Positions 46,601 through 58,380 of a stretch of DNA of 64,000 bases are shown here, piece by piece (positions within the stretch are counted from its first letter, which is position 1; each line of letters begins with the position of its first letter). Location: assembly GCA_031841125.1 (NCBI GenBank), contig CM063112.1, positions 15,712,603 through 15,776,602 of the forward strand, given 5' to 3'. The position numbers and the translations under genes were made by a program. The DNA comes from Acanthococcus lagerstroemiae (lineage: Eukaryota > Arthropoda > Insecta > Hemiptera > Eriococcidae). The notes under the pieces are model-generated. The model had not been told where the DNA came from, made no database searches, and worked only from the letters and a program-made list of their open reading frames with translations.

Positions 46601-47947
46601 TCTTATAATTTTTTATCAAATTTTATGGTTCCCCTTGTGTTTTCATTGCTTTAAATAGTATTGGTGTTTTAACGAATCAAAGGCTTTGTTATAATCTATT
46701 AGGGCGATATACAGGGTGTCTGGACTTCGTACAAGAACCCGCTAGTTATACACAGTACTGGATGAAACGAAAAAAGTCAAGTACGAAAAATGGCCTACGA
46801 GCAGAGTGAAGGGACTTCACGGTTTTAAAGATTACAAAAAACACAATTTTCGAGACGATATACGAGACATGATAATTGACGGAATAAATAATCTGACTAT
46901 GGGGTCTGGTAGTACTGACTTTGACGAAAAAGTAATCTCAGTACGGTGTATTGCCTATTCTCAAAATTGAAGGCGCCCAACCCTAGGTAAATAATGGTTT
47001 GAAAGCTATTGTGACTATGGGAACTTCGTACTTTAAACTGAGGGAGGGGCATCTGATCCGATTAAGCAAACACTATCAAGATGTAGCAGTAAATGTATCA
47101 CGTCCCACTTCCTTTCAACACCAGCAGGAAAGATCTCCCCTGGGTTCTTGAAAGCTGTCAGTAGGTACAACACTTAAGATTAGCTTATCAACTTTCAATT
47201 TAGTACATTAGAATGACTTGTGGGTACTAACCTGAAGATTAATATTACTAGAATAGCTGATGGAGCCAGATGGGACAACACGCTGCAGCCGATTAGGTTG
47301 TAATAGTACAGCCAAAGCTCAGGTTTATTCATTCTGAGTATGAGCAACGCAATATTAGTGCCCATCGGGAAATTTCTATTCAGACACGAGTGGAACTCTT
47401 CCAGAATTTTGTCTTTCGGATGCATAACAAACACCGCGTACAAGAACGGTGTACGTTGTGCAATGCAGGCGATGCAACCGGTTACAATTATTCTCCGCAC
47501 CGATGCGATATTGCACAAGAATTTGTACTTTAGCGGGTGGAAAACGGCTATGTGTCTGAAGATGGCAAGTGTCATTGTTAGCCAGACAGAAATCGTGTGC
47601 AAAACTAGAAAAAAATAAGAATGGCAGACAACTGCGATTGCCCAACCATAATCTATTTCTTTCGGATTAGATAGGTAGTCGAGTTGAAAAGCCATGTACC
47701 AGGTGACGGGAATAGTTATGAGCACCATCATCAGATCGGTGGCTGCGAGTCCGGCCAACACTACATTGGTCGTAGTGATCATGTTTTTGCGTGTGAAGAT
47801 GATTAAGTTTAAGAGCTGGCTCACTGCTCCGATCGTGCAGATCAGAAGACTTGCATACCCGTGGATATTTCGCTCATAGAGCTTTGATAATACGGCTGGT
47901 TCGACCTCACAGTTTGGGTTCTCTTCTTCACAGCGAGCTGACTGCAT
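43694..47947 (-). CDS. Receptor D: myosuppressin/FMRFamide-receptor-like GPCR, 380 aa
   Basis: Exon 1 is 47947-47232 and exon 2 is 44120-43694. The 3.1-kb intron has CAG|GTTAGT and TTTTCCAG|G boundaries and splits an Arg codon after TM5. The N-terminus has three Cys (6, 13 and 37, the last in TM1). TM1 has LLNLII, TM2 LAATDL, the DRY position reads F-R-H (about 130-132), TM6 ends FLLTEIPQG and TM7 has SSFNFVVYYLM. It is the only copy with Cys both at the top of TM3 (about 108) and in the second extracellular loop (about 188), so it best preserves the usual receptor fold. A CTTTTTCAG acceptor 11 nt before the ATG implies a 5' non-coding exon. The intron holds a LINE fragment and a tandem repeat. 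The C-tail is the longest in the cluster. Confidence 0.9.
44945..45310. repeat. Degenerate tandem repeat in the intron of receptor D
   Basis: Two to three units of about 150 bp share AAATCGGATCAGATCGAAAA, GATTG, then TCAGTGACCCAAAGAA. Single copies of the CAGTGACCAAAGAA part occur at 8296 and in weaker form near 16190, 16318 and 27858. Confidence 0.6.
45520..46710 (-). mobile_element. LINE fragment in the intron of receptor D
   Basis: On the minus strand, from right to left: ALIDYNKAFDSL (reverse-transcriptase motif A), PILLKYALEEIFKNAG (motif B region), NLGFADDMLVAL (motif C, both Asp kept), GLSIN, then an integrase-free C-terminal segment with WAGHI and RWADYI. Several frameshifts separate these blocks. 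The type is RTE-like. It has the same orientation as the host gene. The 5' side is cut at 46710, where a CAGGGTGTCTGG transposon end begins. Confidence 0.75.
46711..47190. other. Transposon end and unassigned intron sequence
   Basis: TACAGGGTGTCTGG at 46710 looks like the end of a TA-target element related to 4710-6713, directly abutting LINE sequence. I found no matching right end before the exon of receptor D. Confidence 0.4.
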
Positions 47948-47958
47948 GTACGTTGATG

Positions 47959-48890
47959 CTGAAAAAGGATGACACAGTTGAAAGAATTATTTGAATAATA
48001 GATGTATGTATGCGAATATGTTGAATGTGATGACTATGATGAGCAGGGTCGCCGAGAGAAAAAGAAGAAACAGAAAAATGTATTCGATTTCTCTCGGGCA
48101 TTCCTCAAAAGTCATAATTTTGCGCTCGAAGATTCAGAACAACGTCAGACAATGTTATAAGAATGTGATATGTTGTGGAATTTTTATGAACGGCCGATCC
48201 AAAAAAGCGAAAACGAAAACAAGGCAGAATAAAAGGTGGATGGTCGCCCATAAAAATGCGCACATTTGTCCCGCTGGTGCCTTCTGTTTACCAGCGGATA
48301 CGTGCTTAAATCGAAATTTTGGTGTAAACGCTAAAAATGTAGGCATCCAAAAGGGGGGCCTGGGAGAAGCCACGACTAGCTCAACGAGACTCGCCTGGGG
48401 GAGGGAGGCCCAGATCACATGTTGAATATTCTAGAGTTCCTGGGTCGGAAACGAGCAAAAACTCGGAAAAGAAAACTAAGGCGCCCCCTCCCCCGCCTCA
48501 TTCTCATTTACAAAAGTGTGCTTAGGACTTCATGTTGTTCACGCGGTGCACAACGAATACAAAATAAGAATACATCAGTTTACACATCGCGGCAGGAAAT
48601 TTATTCGTAAAAACAAAAAGAACAGAAAATTTCGCTGGACGTGGTGGCGGTCACGCGAGAAAGTTCGCGAACACGCGGTCAGGTCCCGGTCGCAAAGAAA
48701 AACGAAGTCACAGAATTTGGCCGGCTGCGGAAAAGTGGCGTAAAATCGCATCCGGTCGCGGTGTCTCTTTAAATTGCAAAAATACGTAAAGAAAGAAATC
48801 AAAGACCGAAAAATGGCAAACTTGGGTTAAAGCGAAAAGGGGGGGGGGATTATCAAGAGGTCAAAAAACGAACTGTAAGGTACCGTAAGT
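47959..48890. other. Upstream region of receptor D, no gene
   Basis: The splice acceptor at 47959-47960 marks probable first-intron sequence of receptor D. Overlapping frames on both strands are rich in Lys and Arg but have no domain. A ten-G run lies at 48839-48848. Confidence 0.4.
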
Positions 48891-49376
48891 TACTGAACAC
48901 CAGTGGTTGCAAGGGGGAGTGGGAGCGTTTTCTTTAACGTCACAAACGCGCTTATCACGTTTCCCATGACGTCACAGGGTGAGAAGTCCAGGAAAATTAG
49001 CCTTTGAAATGGACATAAATGGTATCAGAGATTTTTTTTGGAATTACTTCGGAATAAGTCCCGAATTAACATACTAAAAGTTCATAGCGATCCCGGTGAA
49101 GCTAAGCCCCCCAGGGGGCTTCAAACAAACACCCCGAAATTAACTTTTTCAGAAGTATCTCGCGTAGACAACATTTTAGGGGGAATGTTTCAAACAAAAG
49201 TTGTTTCTCGTTAAAATTTGCATAAGAAAGGTCTCTTGTAAAATTTTCGTAGAGTTGAGAACAACGCCGTCAGCGTGCGCTGAAGTTCACACAATTTGTT
49301 CATGCTCACTCTGTGTACTAAACTAACGCGCAAATACCGGCGTTGACAGTGTTTTAATAACAATAATCACAATCAC

Positions 49377-49377
<1 letters not shown>

Positions 49378-49417
<40 letters not shown>
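49378..49417. repeat. (AAT)n microsatellite
   Basis: About thirteen ATA/AAT units in tandem. A similar run lies at 54800-54835. Confidence 0.9.
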
Positions 49418-49419
<2 letters not shown>

Positions 49420-49859
49420 GTAATGGGACAAATACAATTATTTTTTGAAGACAGAACAAATAGAGAGATAACCTCAGGCTGATTTCAAATTCGTAGACCA
49501 AATTTGGCGGCGATGCTTCTTTGCCAAGATAGACTCGAAAATTGGAGTATGTGTTGATAAAATTTCTCAAAAAATTACTCTACCTCAATTTTGACGATAG
49601 ATTTGAATTTGTCTCAGGAGATTAAAAAATGTTTATCAGGTTTCAATGCCGTAGTTCTCGAAATGTATGAAAGTGCTTGTTTGCCTGCGAGTGGGTACGT
49701 GTGTTTGTTCGAGGTTGGCGGGTGATCATAAGAACTGAGTGTAGGAGTGGATACGGGGTGGGCGGACTCCCTCGAAATATCTAAATATCCACCAACATAA
49801 CCAATTCATCATGTTTCATCTATAACATTTGGGAAATTTTAGTAGTTGGATCAAAAGTT

Positions 49860-51610
49860 GAGAAAATTTAATTAAAAATCAACACGGTCAAGTAATAACC
49901 AATAGAGAAGAAATAGCCAAAACGGCCTCAGAATTTTATCAAAAACTCAACAATGCAGGCTCCATAGGAGCGAATAAAGCTGAAGTTTGGCGCAAACACC
50001 TGTCCAACCAAGACGAACCCCCTAAAATCTCACCGCAAGAAGCGCTAAAAGAAATCTAGAAGTTAAAACTCAATAAGACCCCTGGGCCTGATGGGATTAC
50101 AAACGAAATGCTGAATAACTTCGGGGATATACCGGCTTATCCACTGGTCTCTCTCTTTAATGGCATTACCTGCCTAGGCCAATCACCCAGACAATGGTAC
50201 TTAGCAGAGATAATTCTCCTACAGAAAAAAGGAGATAGGTCTTCAATAAATAACTACAGACCGATTAGCCTATCGTCAAATATCTGCAAACTGTATATGA
50301 AAATTATCAAAAATAGAATTTACAACATACTAGATGCCCAACAAACGGTGGAACAAGCAGGGTTCCGTAAAAAAGTTTGTACAATGGACCATATCCAAAT
50401 CCTAAACCAGTTAGTGGAAAAAGCCAAGGAATACCGAATCAAAGTTGCCTTGATGTTCGTTGACTTTAACAAGGCATTTGACTCTCTACACCATAACAGT
50501 ATTTGGACGGGTTTGGCAAAACAAGGGGTACCTCAAAAAATGATTGAAGTTTTGATCAACATTCATAACAATTCGGAAGCAGTTATTAAATTAGATAAAT
50601 TAGCAGACAAAATCAAAATCAATAGGGGAGTCAAACAAGGAGATCCCCTCTCTCCCAACCTGTTTATCCCGGTACTGGAAGATGTGTTTAGGAACATGAA
50701 CTGGGAGGGGAAAAGCATAAAAATCAGGGAGCTCCACCACTTCAACAAAATTAGGATACTAAACAACCTAAGATTTGCGGGTGACATCGTCATCATTGCC
50801 AAAAACGCCAACGAACTGATGTCCATGGATGAGGACCTAAGGCGAGAAAGCGAGAAAGTTGGCCTAAGTATCAACTTTACCAAAACAAAACTGATGTCCA
50901 ATATTGACCAGCTGGAGGAAATAAAAATTAACAACTATCCAATAGAAAACGTCTCTGAATACAAATACTTAAGTCAAACGATCTCATTGAAAATAACTCA
51001 GGAAAAGAGCTCAAAACGAGGATAGCAAATGCGTGGAGGGCCTTCTGAGGCCAGAAAATATTCTGGAAAGGCAAACTAAACCTATAATCAAAGATAAAAA
51101 TCTTCGAAAGCACAGTAATCCCAGTGTTAACCTATGGTGCCCAAACATGGTCGCACACGAAAAAACAAGCTCAAAAACTAACTTTAACCCAAAACACCAT
51201 GCTACGCAATATTCTAAAAATTAAATTAAAGGACGAAGTCCACATTTCAGTTATACTAAGGAAAACAAAAGCTAAAGAAGTGGGTATCATTGTTAAGAAA
51301 CTAAGATTTGAATACACCGGGCACATTTTGTTCGGGAATCTAACTACAAATGGAACAAGAGGAGAACGGAAAAGAGGGAGGCCAGCGACAAGATGAGGAG
51401 ACGAGGTGGGTCAGGTAGCGGGTCAAAATTGGGACAACAAAGCCAAAAATAGAGGGAAATGGGCTAAATTGTGCAAGATTTATGCCCAGAAGTGGGCTAC
51501 AGAATGCTGTGGGGGAGAGCACCTCACCTACCTAATCACTAGATAATGTATATAGTAATAAGTACATGTATATAACGACAGAGAGCCTTGAAATAAAATA
51601 AAATAAAAAT
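49860..51610 (+). mobile_element. LINE (RTE-like) with nearly intact reverse-transcriptase frame
   Basis: The frame starts near 49880 (VITNREEIAKTASEFYQKL), has an in-frame TAG at 50057-50059, then runs open from LNKTPGPDG through NNYRPISL, AGFRK, VALMFVDFNKAFDSL (motif A) and NRGVKQGDPLSPNLF (motif B). Motif C reads LRFAGDIVII: the first catalytic Asp of FADD is Gly, so the enzyme would be dead. A frame break near 51025 precedes the C-terminal part (PVLTYGAQTWSHTKKQ, RKRGRPATR). The 3' end has an AAATA-repeat tail at 51590-51608. The endonuclease is missing, as in a 5'-truncated insertion. Confidence 0.85.
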
Positions 51611-51765
51611 GAGCAAGCTTCTGGACCCTAAAAAACATGTATAAAGCTAAAATGAAGATTGAAACGAAGACAAAAATATTGAAAAGATGCACTTTACCAG
51701 TCCTCACCTGTGGAGCCCATACGTGGGCCCTAACAAAGAAGCAAATGAAAAATTTAACAACCACT
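51611..51765 (+). mobile_element. Second LINE C-terminal fragment
   Basis: A frame gives KTKILKRCTLPVLTCGAHTW and ALTKKQMKNL, equivalent to the C-terminal segment of the preceding LINE (PVLTYGAQTWSHTKKQ). It directly follows that element's tail. Confidence 0.65.
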
Positions 51766-51772
51766 GTGAGAA

Positions 51773-51915
51773 TAGGGACGAAACTAGGGGGGAGGCATGG
51801 GAGGACAGCTCCCCCCAAGCCCCTGCCGGAGTTGCGAAATTTTAGTAGTTGGATCAAAAGTTGGAAAAATTCAACGAGTCGAAAGAGATTTCGAATTTTT
51901 TCCTCCTCCCCCCCC
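51773..51915. mobile_element. hAT-like MITE fragment
   Basis: AGGGACGAAACTAGGGGGGA and a C-rich segment resemble the left part of the MITE at 21316. The segment GAAATTTTAGTAGTTGGATC at 51836 is repeated at 49833, on the other side of the LINE. Confidence 0.5.
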
Positions 51916-51974
51916 CACATCTAACTCACGTAAGCCAACTCACCTTAACCAACTCACTTCAGCCCACGGTCTAG

Positions 51975-51999
51975 ATGAGCCGCGAAGCGGTTCAGCTAG
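51975..51999 (+). mobile_element. Helitron-like 3' terminus
   Basis: A short GC hairpin (CCGCGAAGCGG, 51980-51990) is followed after a few bases by CTAG and a T, the arrangement of Helitron 3' ends. The matching 5' end was not found, so this may be a fragment. Confidence 0.5.
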
Positions 52000-52340
52000 T
52001 ACAGTATATGGCATGAGCATGCACAAAATGGGCGAACATCAGCGCGCTCTGACGGCGTTTTTTTCAATTCTGTGAAAATTTTACAAGAGACCTTTTTCAT
52101 GTAAATTTTAACAAGGAACAACATTTGTTTGAAATCTTTTTCCGTAAAATGTTCTCTGCGCGAGATATTTCCGAAAAAGTGAATTTCGGAGTCTTTGAAA
52201 CCCCCTGATACTACCCGAGAATAAGAAACTTGCTGGAAACCAAAGGTACATGACGGGTATTTTTGCTAACAGTAACCATACAGTAACTTACTCCGTGACG
52301 TCACTGGAAAACGCGCCCATTAGCAGCCGATGCCAACAGT

Positions 52341-52353
52341 GGGGGGGGGGGGG
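52341..52353. repeat. 13-base G-run
   Basis: One of many runs of ten or more G or C in the window. Confidence 0.9.
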
Positions 52354-54800
52354 TAGAAGGAGGAAAACTGCAAGTTTTCATGCAGGAAGATCAGCGTTTG
52401 TCTGTAGCGCACAAGGGATCATTGAAAGGAAGGAGAGGGAACGTTGGAAACGCGGTTCATGGTAGAGGGCAGAGGAGAGGACATACTAATGCCAGCGGAG
52501 TTCTGTGACGTCAAATTTTGAAGCGTATTCACGTGTTTCCTCGCCACAATGTAAACATTAAAGATGATAAAAATAATACGGGCCCTTGAGAACGTCCGAC
52601 CGGAAGGAAGTCCTTCTCTCCCCCCGCCCGATGACGAGTATATTAATTCATCTTGAAGTATTTTACAGTTGTGTACTTGAAAGGTCATCCAACGTAGATT
52701 TCTCATACTGCATTTGAGATAAGTAACGTATCCTGTAATTTATTTAGAGTTATTGTGGCAGCTATATACCAAAAACCAAGCAATTTTCTGTTTCAGAAGC
52801 TAATGTGAATAGAAAATTAGGGATCTACTACAGGGGCAGGTTGGCAGTGTAAGTTACCGGGAAAATAGTCCAATTCGTAAGATTTTTACTGGTATATTTG
52901 GATGTTTGGGCCGCTCTATTAGATGGAAAGGAGAAGAGAAAGGGGGAGAGAGAGACAGAGACAGACAGGCAGACAGACAGACAGACAGTCAGACAGACAG
53001 ACAGTAAGTGAATAATGAAAGCGATAAGTTATTGGGCCGGTGAAGTGGAATTTCCCCGTAGCGTTTTTGGCGCAGTCCGCCCATAGATCGCTGTTGAAAA
53101 TGGTCTTTCTTATTCATTTGGACTACAGACGTTATTTTTCTAGGATGCTTTCTGCTGTCAGATGTTGTTTTGGAAAACTGATACCATCAACCGATGGGTG
53201 CCTTAGACTTAATGCTCGTTTGAAAAAGGATGAAGCAACTTCATTTGCTTAAAAAACGATTCTTGCCTCGGGGTAAACTTCAGTGCTGATGTCTACCAGT
53301 TAACTTAACGCTGAATATGAATGATGACGGCACCACCAGTGACTTCAAAGGAGAAATTAGAGTCAAGAAAACTGGGATGTATAAAAATCAACCAAAAAGT
53401 TGTGTTTAACTGATGACTTTATGTTCTTCTTGTTGATATATGTAAATTCCAAGTACCTCATTTCTTACAACCACTACTACCATGAGACGTATACCCTAGC
53501 CGGAATTAGGGGACAATCCCTCCCTTAAGACTATCTAGCGAGGGTTTTTCATCTAGATTTTCCTAAAAATTTAAATGTTAAACTCGCTCCGTTCGCGAAT
53601 GAGTGTTTTTTTAAAGCATGTTTTGGGGTTGACACCACAGAATCCACTCCGTAGGAAAATACATTTGCTAGGTCTTACCTACATACACTTCATTTTTTTA
53701 AATTTGCATTGGTATTTGACGTATAGGAAGTTAGCGTTTCACTCGTATGAGTATCATTTCATCAGTGCGTAAGGAGAGGAAATTTAGCAAGAACAAACCC
53801 GCTCCCAAAAGGCTATAAAATAATTTGTTTTCATGGACATTCCCATAAGAATTGAAAAATTAAGTACCTTTGTCCTTGCTTTTCAAGAGGTTAGATCAGT
53901 TGATGTTCTTTTATATTACAGATTGTGGGAAGTATAGAAACTATGATTAAAGTTGGTGAAGTGAGGTGAAGGGGGAGATGTCAGCCGAAGTTTGGACGTT
54001 CAAATATAACTCAAAAACTTTGTAATTAGAAAAGTAATTACAGCCTTTGGGTTCGAGGTGGAAAAAAAATCGATTGTATGGTTATTGGTATTATGAACTA
54101 CTTCGCCGTAAAAAGATGAGCAGTCACTTATCAAATATCTGCTGTATATTTATTTTTCGTATGCCGTCTAAATAAATAAAATAGGTGTCTGAATTCAATA
54201 TGACTTACTTTCATGGAGATTACCATTAAAATCTGAATTAGCGACCGTAAAAGGATACATTTTCCCAGTTCACTGCTTGTCACATTCGGGAGATACATAG
54301 TATTGAGAGAATGTACATTATAACGACACACGTTCAAATTTTCAAGCGTGTTTACTGATATAATTATCAGTATCTTGAGAAGTACTTCCGCACAGTACTT
54401 ACATATTCAAAGCAGAACTACTATATTATTTTTTCTGTGAACAATGTGAATAAATGAGTTACCACATTCCAAAAGGAACTGAAAGAAGCGTTGATAAAAG
54501 AGTACTCATGCACAGATCTGACGCCTCTCTGTGACTCATTGGTCACTCCATTTTTTTCTGTATTTATCATGATAAAACTCCCGTGATAATGTTGTATGCA
54601 TTGAAGACGATATACATAAGTGTCGCAATGATATCTCATGGAATGTTCGCCTGTCGCGGAGTATCATTTTTCGACATCGGACCGTCCCTACTTTTCTCAT
54701 AGCATTCCAAAAATACATTCAGATAACAATGATAATGAAGTAAAAATGTACTGCAGTACCTATTTTTCTCACGGCATTCCAAGAATATAATTAAATAGCA

Positions 54801-54833
<33 letters not shown>

Positions 54834-55330
54834 GTAATGATGAAATAAAAAAATTTACCTCCTCTATTACTTATCACAATATATGGGGCTATCTCAATTT
54901 CTCCCTGCACTATGCCTTTTTAGAAAATATTTCTATGTGATTTCAATTTGGAATTTCGTCCACGGTTCTTGTATTCTCGGATTTGATGTGCAATTAAATC
55001 TCTAGTTCTCTTCTGATAATTATAACCGTATTATTATACTTGAGAGAAACAAAGGACCAAAAAAAAAAATTTTAAAAAATAGCTAAGAACTTTGCTATGG
55101 TGTCATGCTGTTAGGAGGGGTGCAGAGCTGACCTTGGAAGTTGTCAAAGTATGTGGCCGCATAAAGCCTAACACCAAGAAAAAACTGTTGGGCCTCGAGC
55201 AAACGTAACGACCAGTGTATTCATTACGGTAAAAAGGAAACAAGAAGTTTTGAATTTCCAATTAGAACATTTCATTAGTTTTGGTATAACAATTTCATTG
55301 AACAATATTCAAGTTTCGCCTAGACACTGA
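52354..55330. other. 3-kb stretch without a gene
   Basis: 52940-53005 is a (CAGA)n/(GACA)n microsatellite and 54800-54835 an (AAT)n run. GACGTCAC-type palindromes continue to about 52515. The short open frames have no domain, and nothing here resembles the receptor exons. Confidence 0.45.
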
Positions 55331-55339
55331 CAGTTGGAT

Positions 55340-55480
55340 GATGATCTTTATTCTCTCAACTAACAGGTTGTGTTTCTCTACTTTTCTCTCTCCTCTGTTA
55401 ATCTCTTGATTTCTGAGACGGATTTACACGTTGTATCATTCACTATCAGCTCTTTATAACTCATTCGCTCCCCTCTATGT
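55340..55480 (-). mobile_element. LINE 3' end, antisense to its neighbour
   Basis: The minus strand reads RMSYKELIVNDTTCKS and IKRLTEEREK, matching the C-terminus of the LINE at 19.95-20.6 kb (MSYEEQIMKDTKCKS). It abuts a plus-strand LINE of the same family. Confidence 0.65.
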
Positions 55481-58135
55481 GTGCTGCCTTTGCGTGGTGA
55501 GGGGGCTTAAAAAATACGAGTAACTGAAGGTACGTAGGAAAAAGAAAACTCCGACAGATAAACTCTGATGAAAGCAGGGGGAAACTAAATCAGTATTCTT
55601 CCCTGGAGAAGTCTCTACCACCACATCATGACGACAGCTCACGAAGTAAATAATGATTCCGGAATCTCCAATTCGGATGTCCAGGTGGAGACTACTTAGT
55701 GAGAAACTATCACAACTGAGAACAGAGGGACGTAGAATGTGAGAACACTGAATGAAGTAGGCAAATCAGAAAACTTGAAAAAAGAGATGAAAACATTGAA
55801 ATTAGATAATAATAGGAATTAGTCAAGTGAAATGACCAGAAGAAAATGATTTTTGGACGCGGGAGTATTAGCTTTCGTGGTAGTCCAAGTTTATATGATA
55901 ACAGGAAATTATAGTGAAGAAGAAATAAAAGAAATTTGTGAAGAAATTGATGAAGTATTAAGCAAGGTAAAAGGAAAATAATATTTAATGTATATTGGAA
56001 AACTATAACGCCAGAATAGAAGGAAGAAAAGAAGAAGGGTTATGCGGAGAGCATGGTTTAGAAGTGAAATGAAAGAGGGTCGAGACTAATAGAATTCTGT
56101 AAAGAATATGAATTAGTCATACACTCGCTAAAAGTCATGAGAGAAGAAAATATACTTGGAAAAACCCAGAAGATGAAAGAAGATACCAAATAGATTATAT
56201 TATTACGAGAAAAAGATATATAAATCAATTACTGGATTGTAAGAAATACCCAGGAGCGGATGTAGATAGTGACCACAATTGAGTGGTGATGAGATGTAGA
56301 TTTACATTTAGAAATATGAATAAGATGAACGTAGAAACAAAATGGAATTTGGAGTTATTGAAAGAGGTACAGAAAAGAGAAGAATATCAAAAAGAAATAA
56401 AGGAATGGAATGATATTGAAGGGGGAAAAAAAGCAATAAATCTGGCAGCAGGGAAGAGAATAGGTTCTCAAATAACAAAAAGGAAGAAGTTATGGATGAA
56501 AAGTGGCATATTGAAGTCATTGGAAGAAAGGAGAAAGTAAGTATATAAACAAAAAATATACAGAAACTTGGGGAAAATACAAAGCATTAAGAAATCAAAT
56601 GAAGAGAGACTGTAAGAAGGCAAAAGAAAAATGGATTAATCAAAATTGCGGAAAATTGAGGAGCAAATGAAAGCAGAAAAAACTAATCAGGCATACAAAT
56701 AGTAAAAAGCTACTTTGAAGCAAGAAGAAAGAGAACAAATAATTTAACGGATGAAGAAGGAAAATTATTAGACTCTAGAAATGACAAAGTAAAAAGGTAG
56801 GTGAGGTATGTCAAAAAATTATGTAAGAATGGAGCTGGTAAGTAACTGTACGTATGGAAAAAGAGAAGATAGTGCGAAGGACGAAGAAAGAGATCCTATT
56901 TTGAAATCAGAATTTGATAAAGCTCTGAAAGAAATGAAAGCAGGTGCCGCAGAAGGAGTTGATGAAATTGCCAGTGAGTGATTGAAGGATGCAGGAGAAG
57001 TATTTTCAAAAAATTTATAAGAATTAATTTGCAAAATGTATGAGGAAGGAGCAATGCCAATAGATTTCCAGAAAAGCAGTTTAATGATGATCCCTAGAAA
57101 AGCAGGAGCAAGCCAATTTGAAGATTAACGTATTATAAGTCTACTTTCGCATGTAGCAAAGATTCTAGCAAAGATAATAAATGAAAGAATGTAAATAAAA
57201 TGGAAGAAATGGTGGGAGAAGATTAGTATAAATTCAGGAAAGGCAGCGGAACTAGAAAAGCAATTTTATGTTTGAGGCTTTTATTCGGAAAAGGTCTGAC
57301 AAAAAGGTTTGAATACGTATGTAGCATTTGTAGATTTAGAAAAAGCTGTCGATAATGTTGAATGGTCAAAAATGTTTCGATATTAAAGAAAGTGGGAGTT
57401 AAGTATACAGAAAGAAGAGTACTGTGGAACTTATATAAGAAAATTCAAAAAGGAGTGAGACGAAGTTGTTGTTTGTCACCAGTACCGTTTCACCTAATTA
57501 TAGAAAAAAAAATTGAAGAAATGAATGATAGGAAATTAGGTGTAGAAATGCAAGAGGAGACGGTTAGAATGATATGGCTTATAAAAGGCATTACAATAAT
57601 GGAAAAAAGTAACAAAGAACTAAAGAAAACTGAAAAAGTTGCGTGAAAAATTGAAAATAAACTGTAATATGAAGATGAATAAGAATAAAACAGAACTGAT
57701 GGTAGTCCGTAGATGGGAACAAAATCCAATAAATACAGGAGGTGAAACATAAAGGAGGCAAAGGAACATAAATGCTTGGGTAACGTACGCAGGAAGAAGT
57801 AAAACCGAAATAAAAATCAGAATAAAACAAGCTAAGAGTGTTTATTTTTTGTTTTTTTTTTCTCCAAAAAAAGGAGACATACTTAGGGCAAATATAAATT
57901 TCGAAGTAAGACTGAGATTTTTCAGACCGTATATATTTGGAGTATAGCGATAGCATTATATGGATGTGAGATTTAGACAATAGGAACACGACAGAGTAAA
58001 AGGATAGAAGCTTTTGAAATGTGGTGTTATGGAAGAATGTTGAAAATCGAATGGATAGAAAAGATGGGAAATGAGGAAGTATTGAGGCAAATAGGAAGGG
58101 AAAGAGAAATTTGGAATATAATTGTTAAGAGATAA
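55481..58135 (+). mobile_element. Near full-length but dead LINE (RTE-like)
   Basis: In order: a 5' leader (TGCGTGGTGAGGGGGCTT), an apurinic-type endonuclease (NVRTLNEVGKSENLK near 55740; RRYQIDYIITRKRY and DSDHN near 56190-56280), the linker with KWNLELLKEVQ, then reverse transcriptase (FVDLEKAVDNV near 57330, GVRRSCCLSPVPF near 57450). The FADD region near 57560 is destroyed. The C-terminal part YGCE-I-TIG, EAFEMWCYGRMLKIEW, NEEVLRQIGRE is recognisable up to 58130. Many stops and frameshifts. The C-terminal Trp-Cys-Tyr motif resembles that of RTE/BovB elements. Confidence 0.8.
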
Positions 58136-58149
58136 TAATACCTACGCTG

Positions 58150-58380
58150 CTTGCCCTCTTTCCACTTCTGTGTTAATTATTCTATACTTCCTGGAATTAT
58201 TATTTACTTTTGTGAGTTACTATCATAAATGTGTTGGTGGAGATCCAGATTTATCTTCAGGGAAAAATACTGATGTAGTTTCTCCTTGTTTTCATCAGGA
58301 TTTATCTGTTGGAGTTTTCCTTCTCCTGTGTACCTTTAGTTCTCCTTTAAGTCCTCTCACCATGCTAATTTAGCACACAC
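58150..58380 (-). mobile_element. LINE 5' leader fragment, antisense
   Basis: On the minus strand it matches the start of the plus-strand LINE (about 55490-55630): GGTGAGAGGACTTAA, AGGAAAACTCCAACAGATAA, ATCAGTATTTTTCCCTGAAG. With 55340-55480 it frames the plus-strand copy by two opposed ends. Confidence 0.65.

Larger units (their letters stand above)
48893..52345. mobile_element. 3.4-kb structure with long inverted repeats, with nested elements
   Basis: The left arm (48893-49312) and right arm (52008-52345) are diverged inverse copies. Shared landmarks are GACGTCAC, TAAGTTACTG, GCGCGTTTTCC, the segment around CTCGCG/CGCGAG and GCGCTGACGGCG-type sequence. The interior contains a trinucleotide microsatellite, a LINE (49860-51610), a further LINE fragment, a hAT-like fragment and a Helitron-like end. 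It looks like an old foldback or long-TIR transposon that later took several insertions, though two opposed copies of a shorter repeat would look similar. Confidence 0.55.

Noticed and set aside
47991..48425. A 144-codon plus-strand frame rich in Lys and Arg, with an opposed frame on the other strand
   Set aside because: Composition follows purine-rich DNA, there is no domain, and the region is probably the first intron of receptor D.
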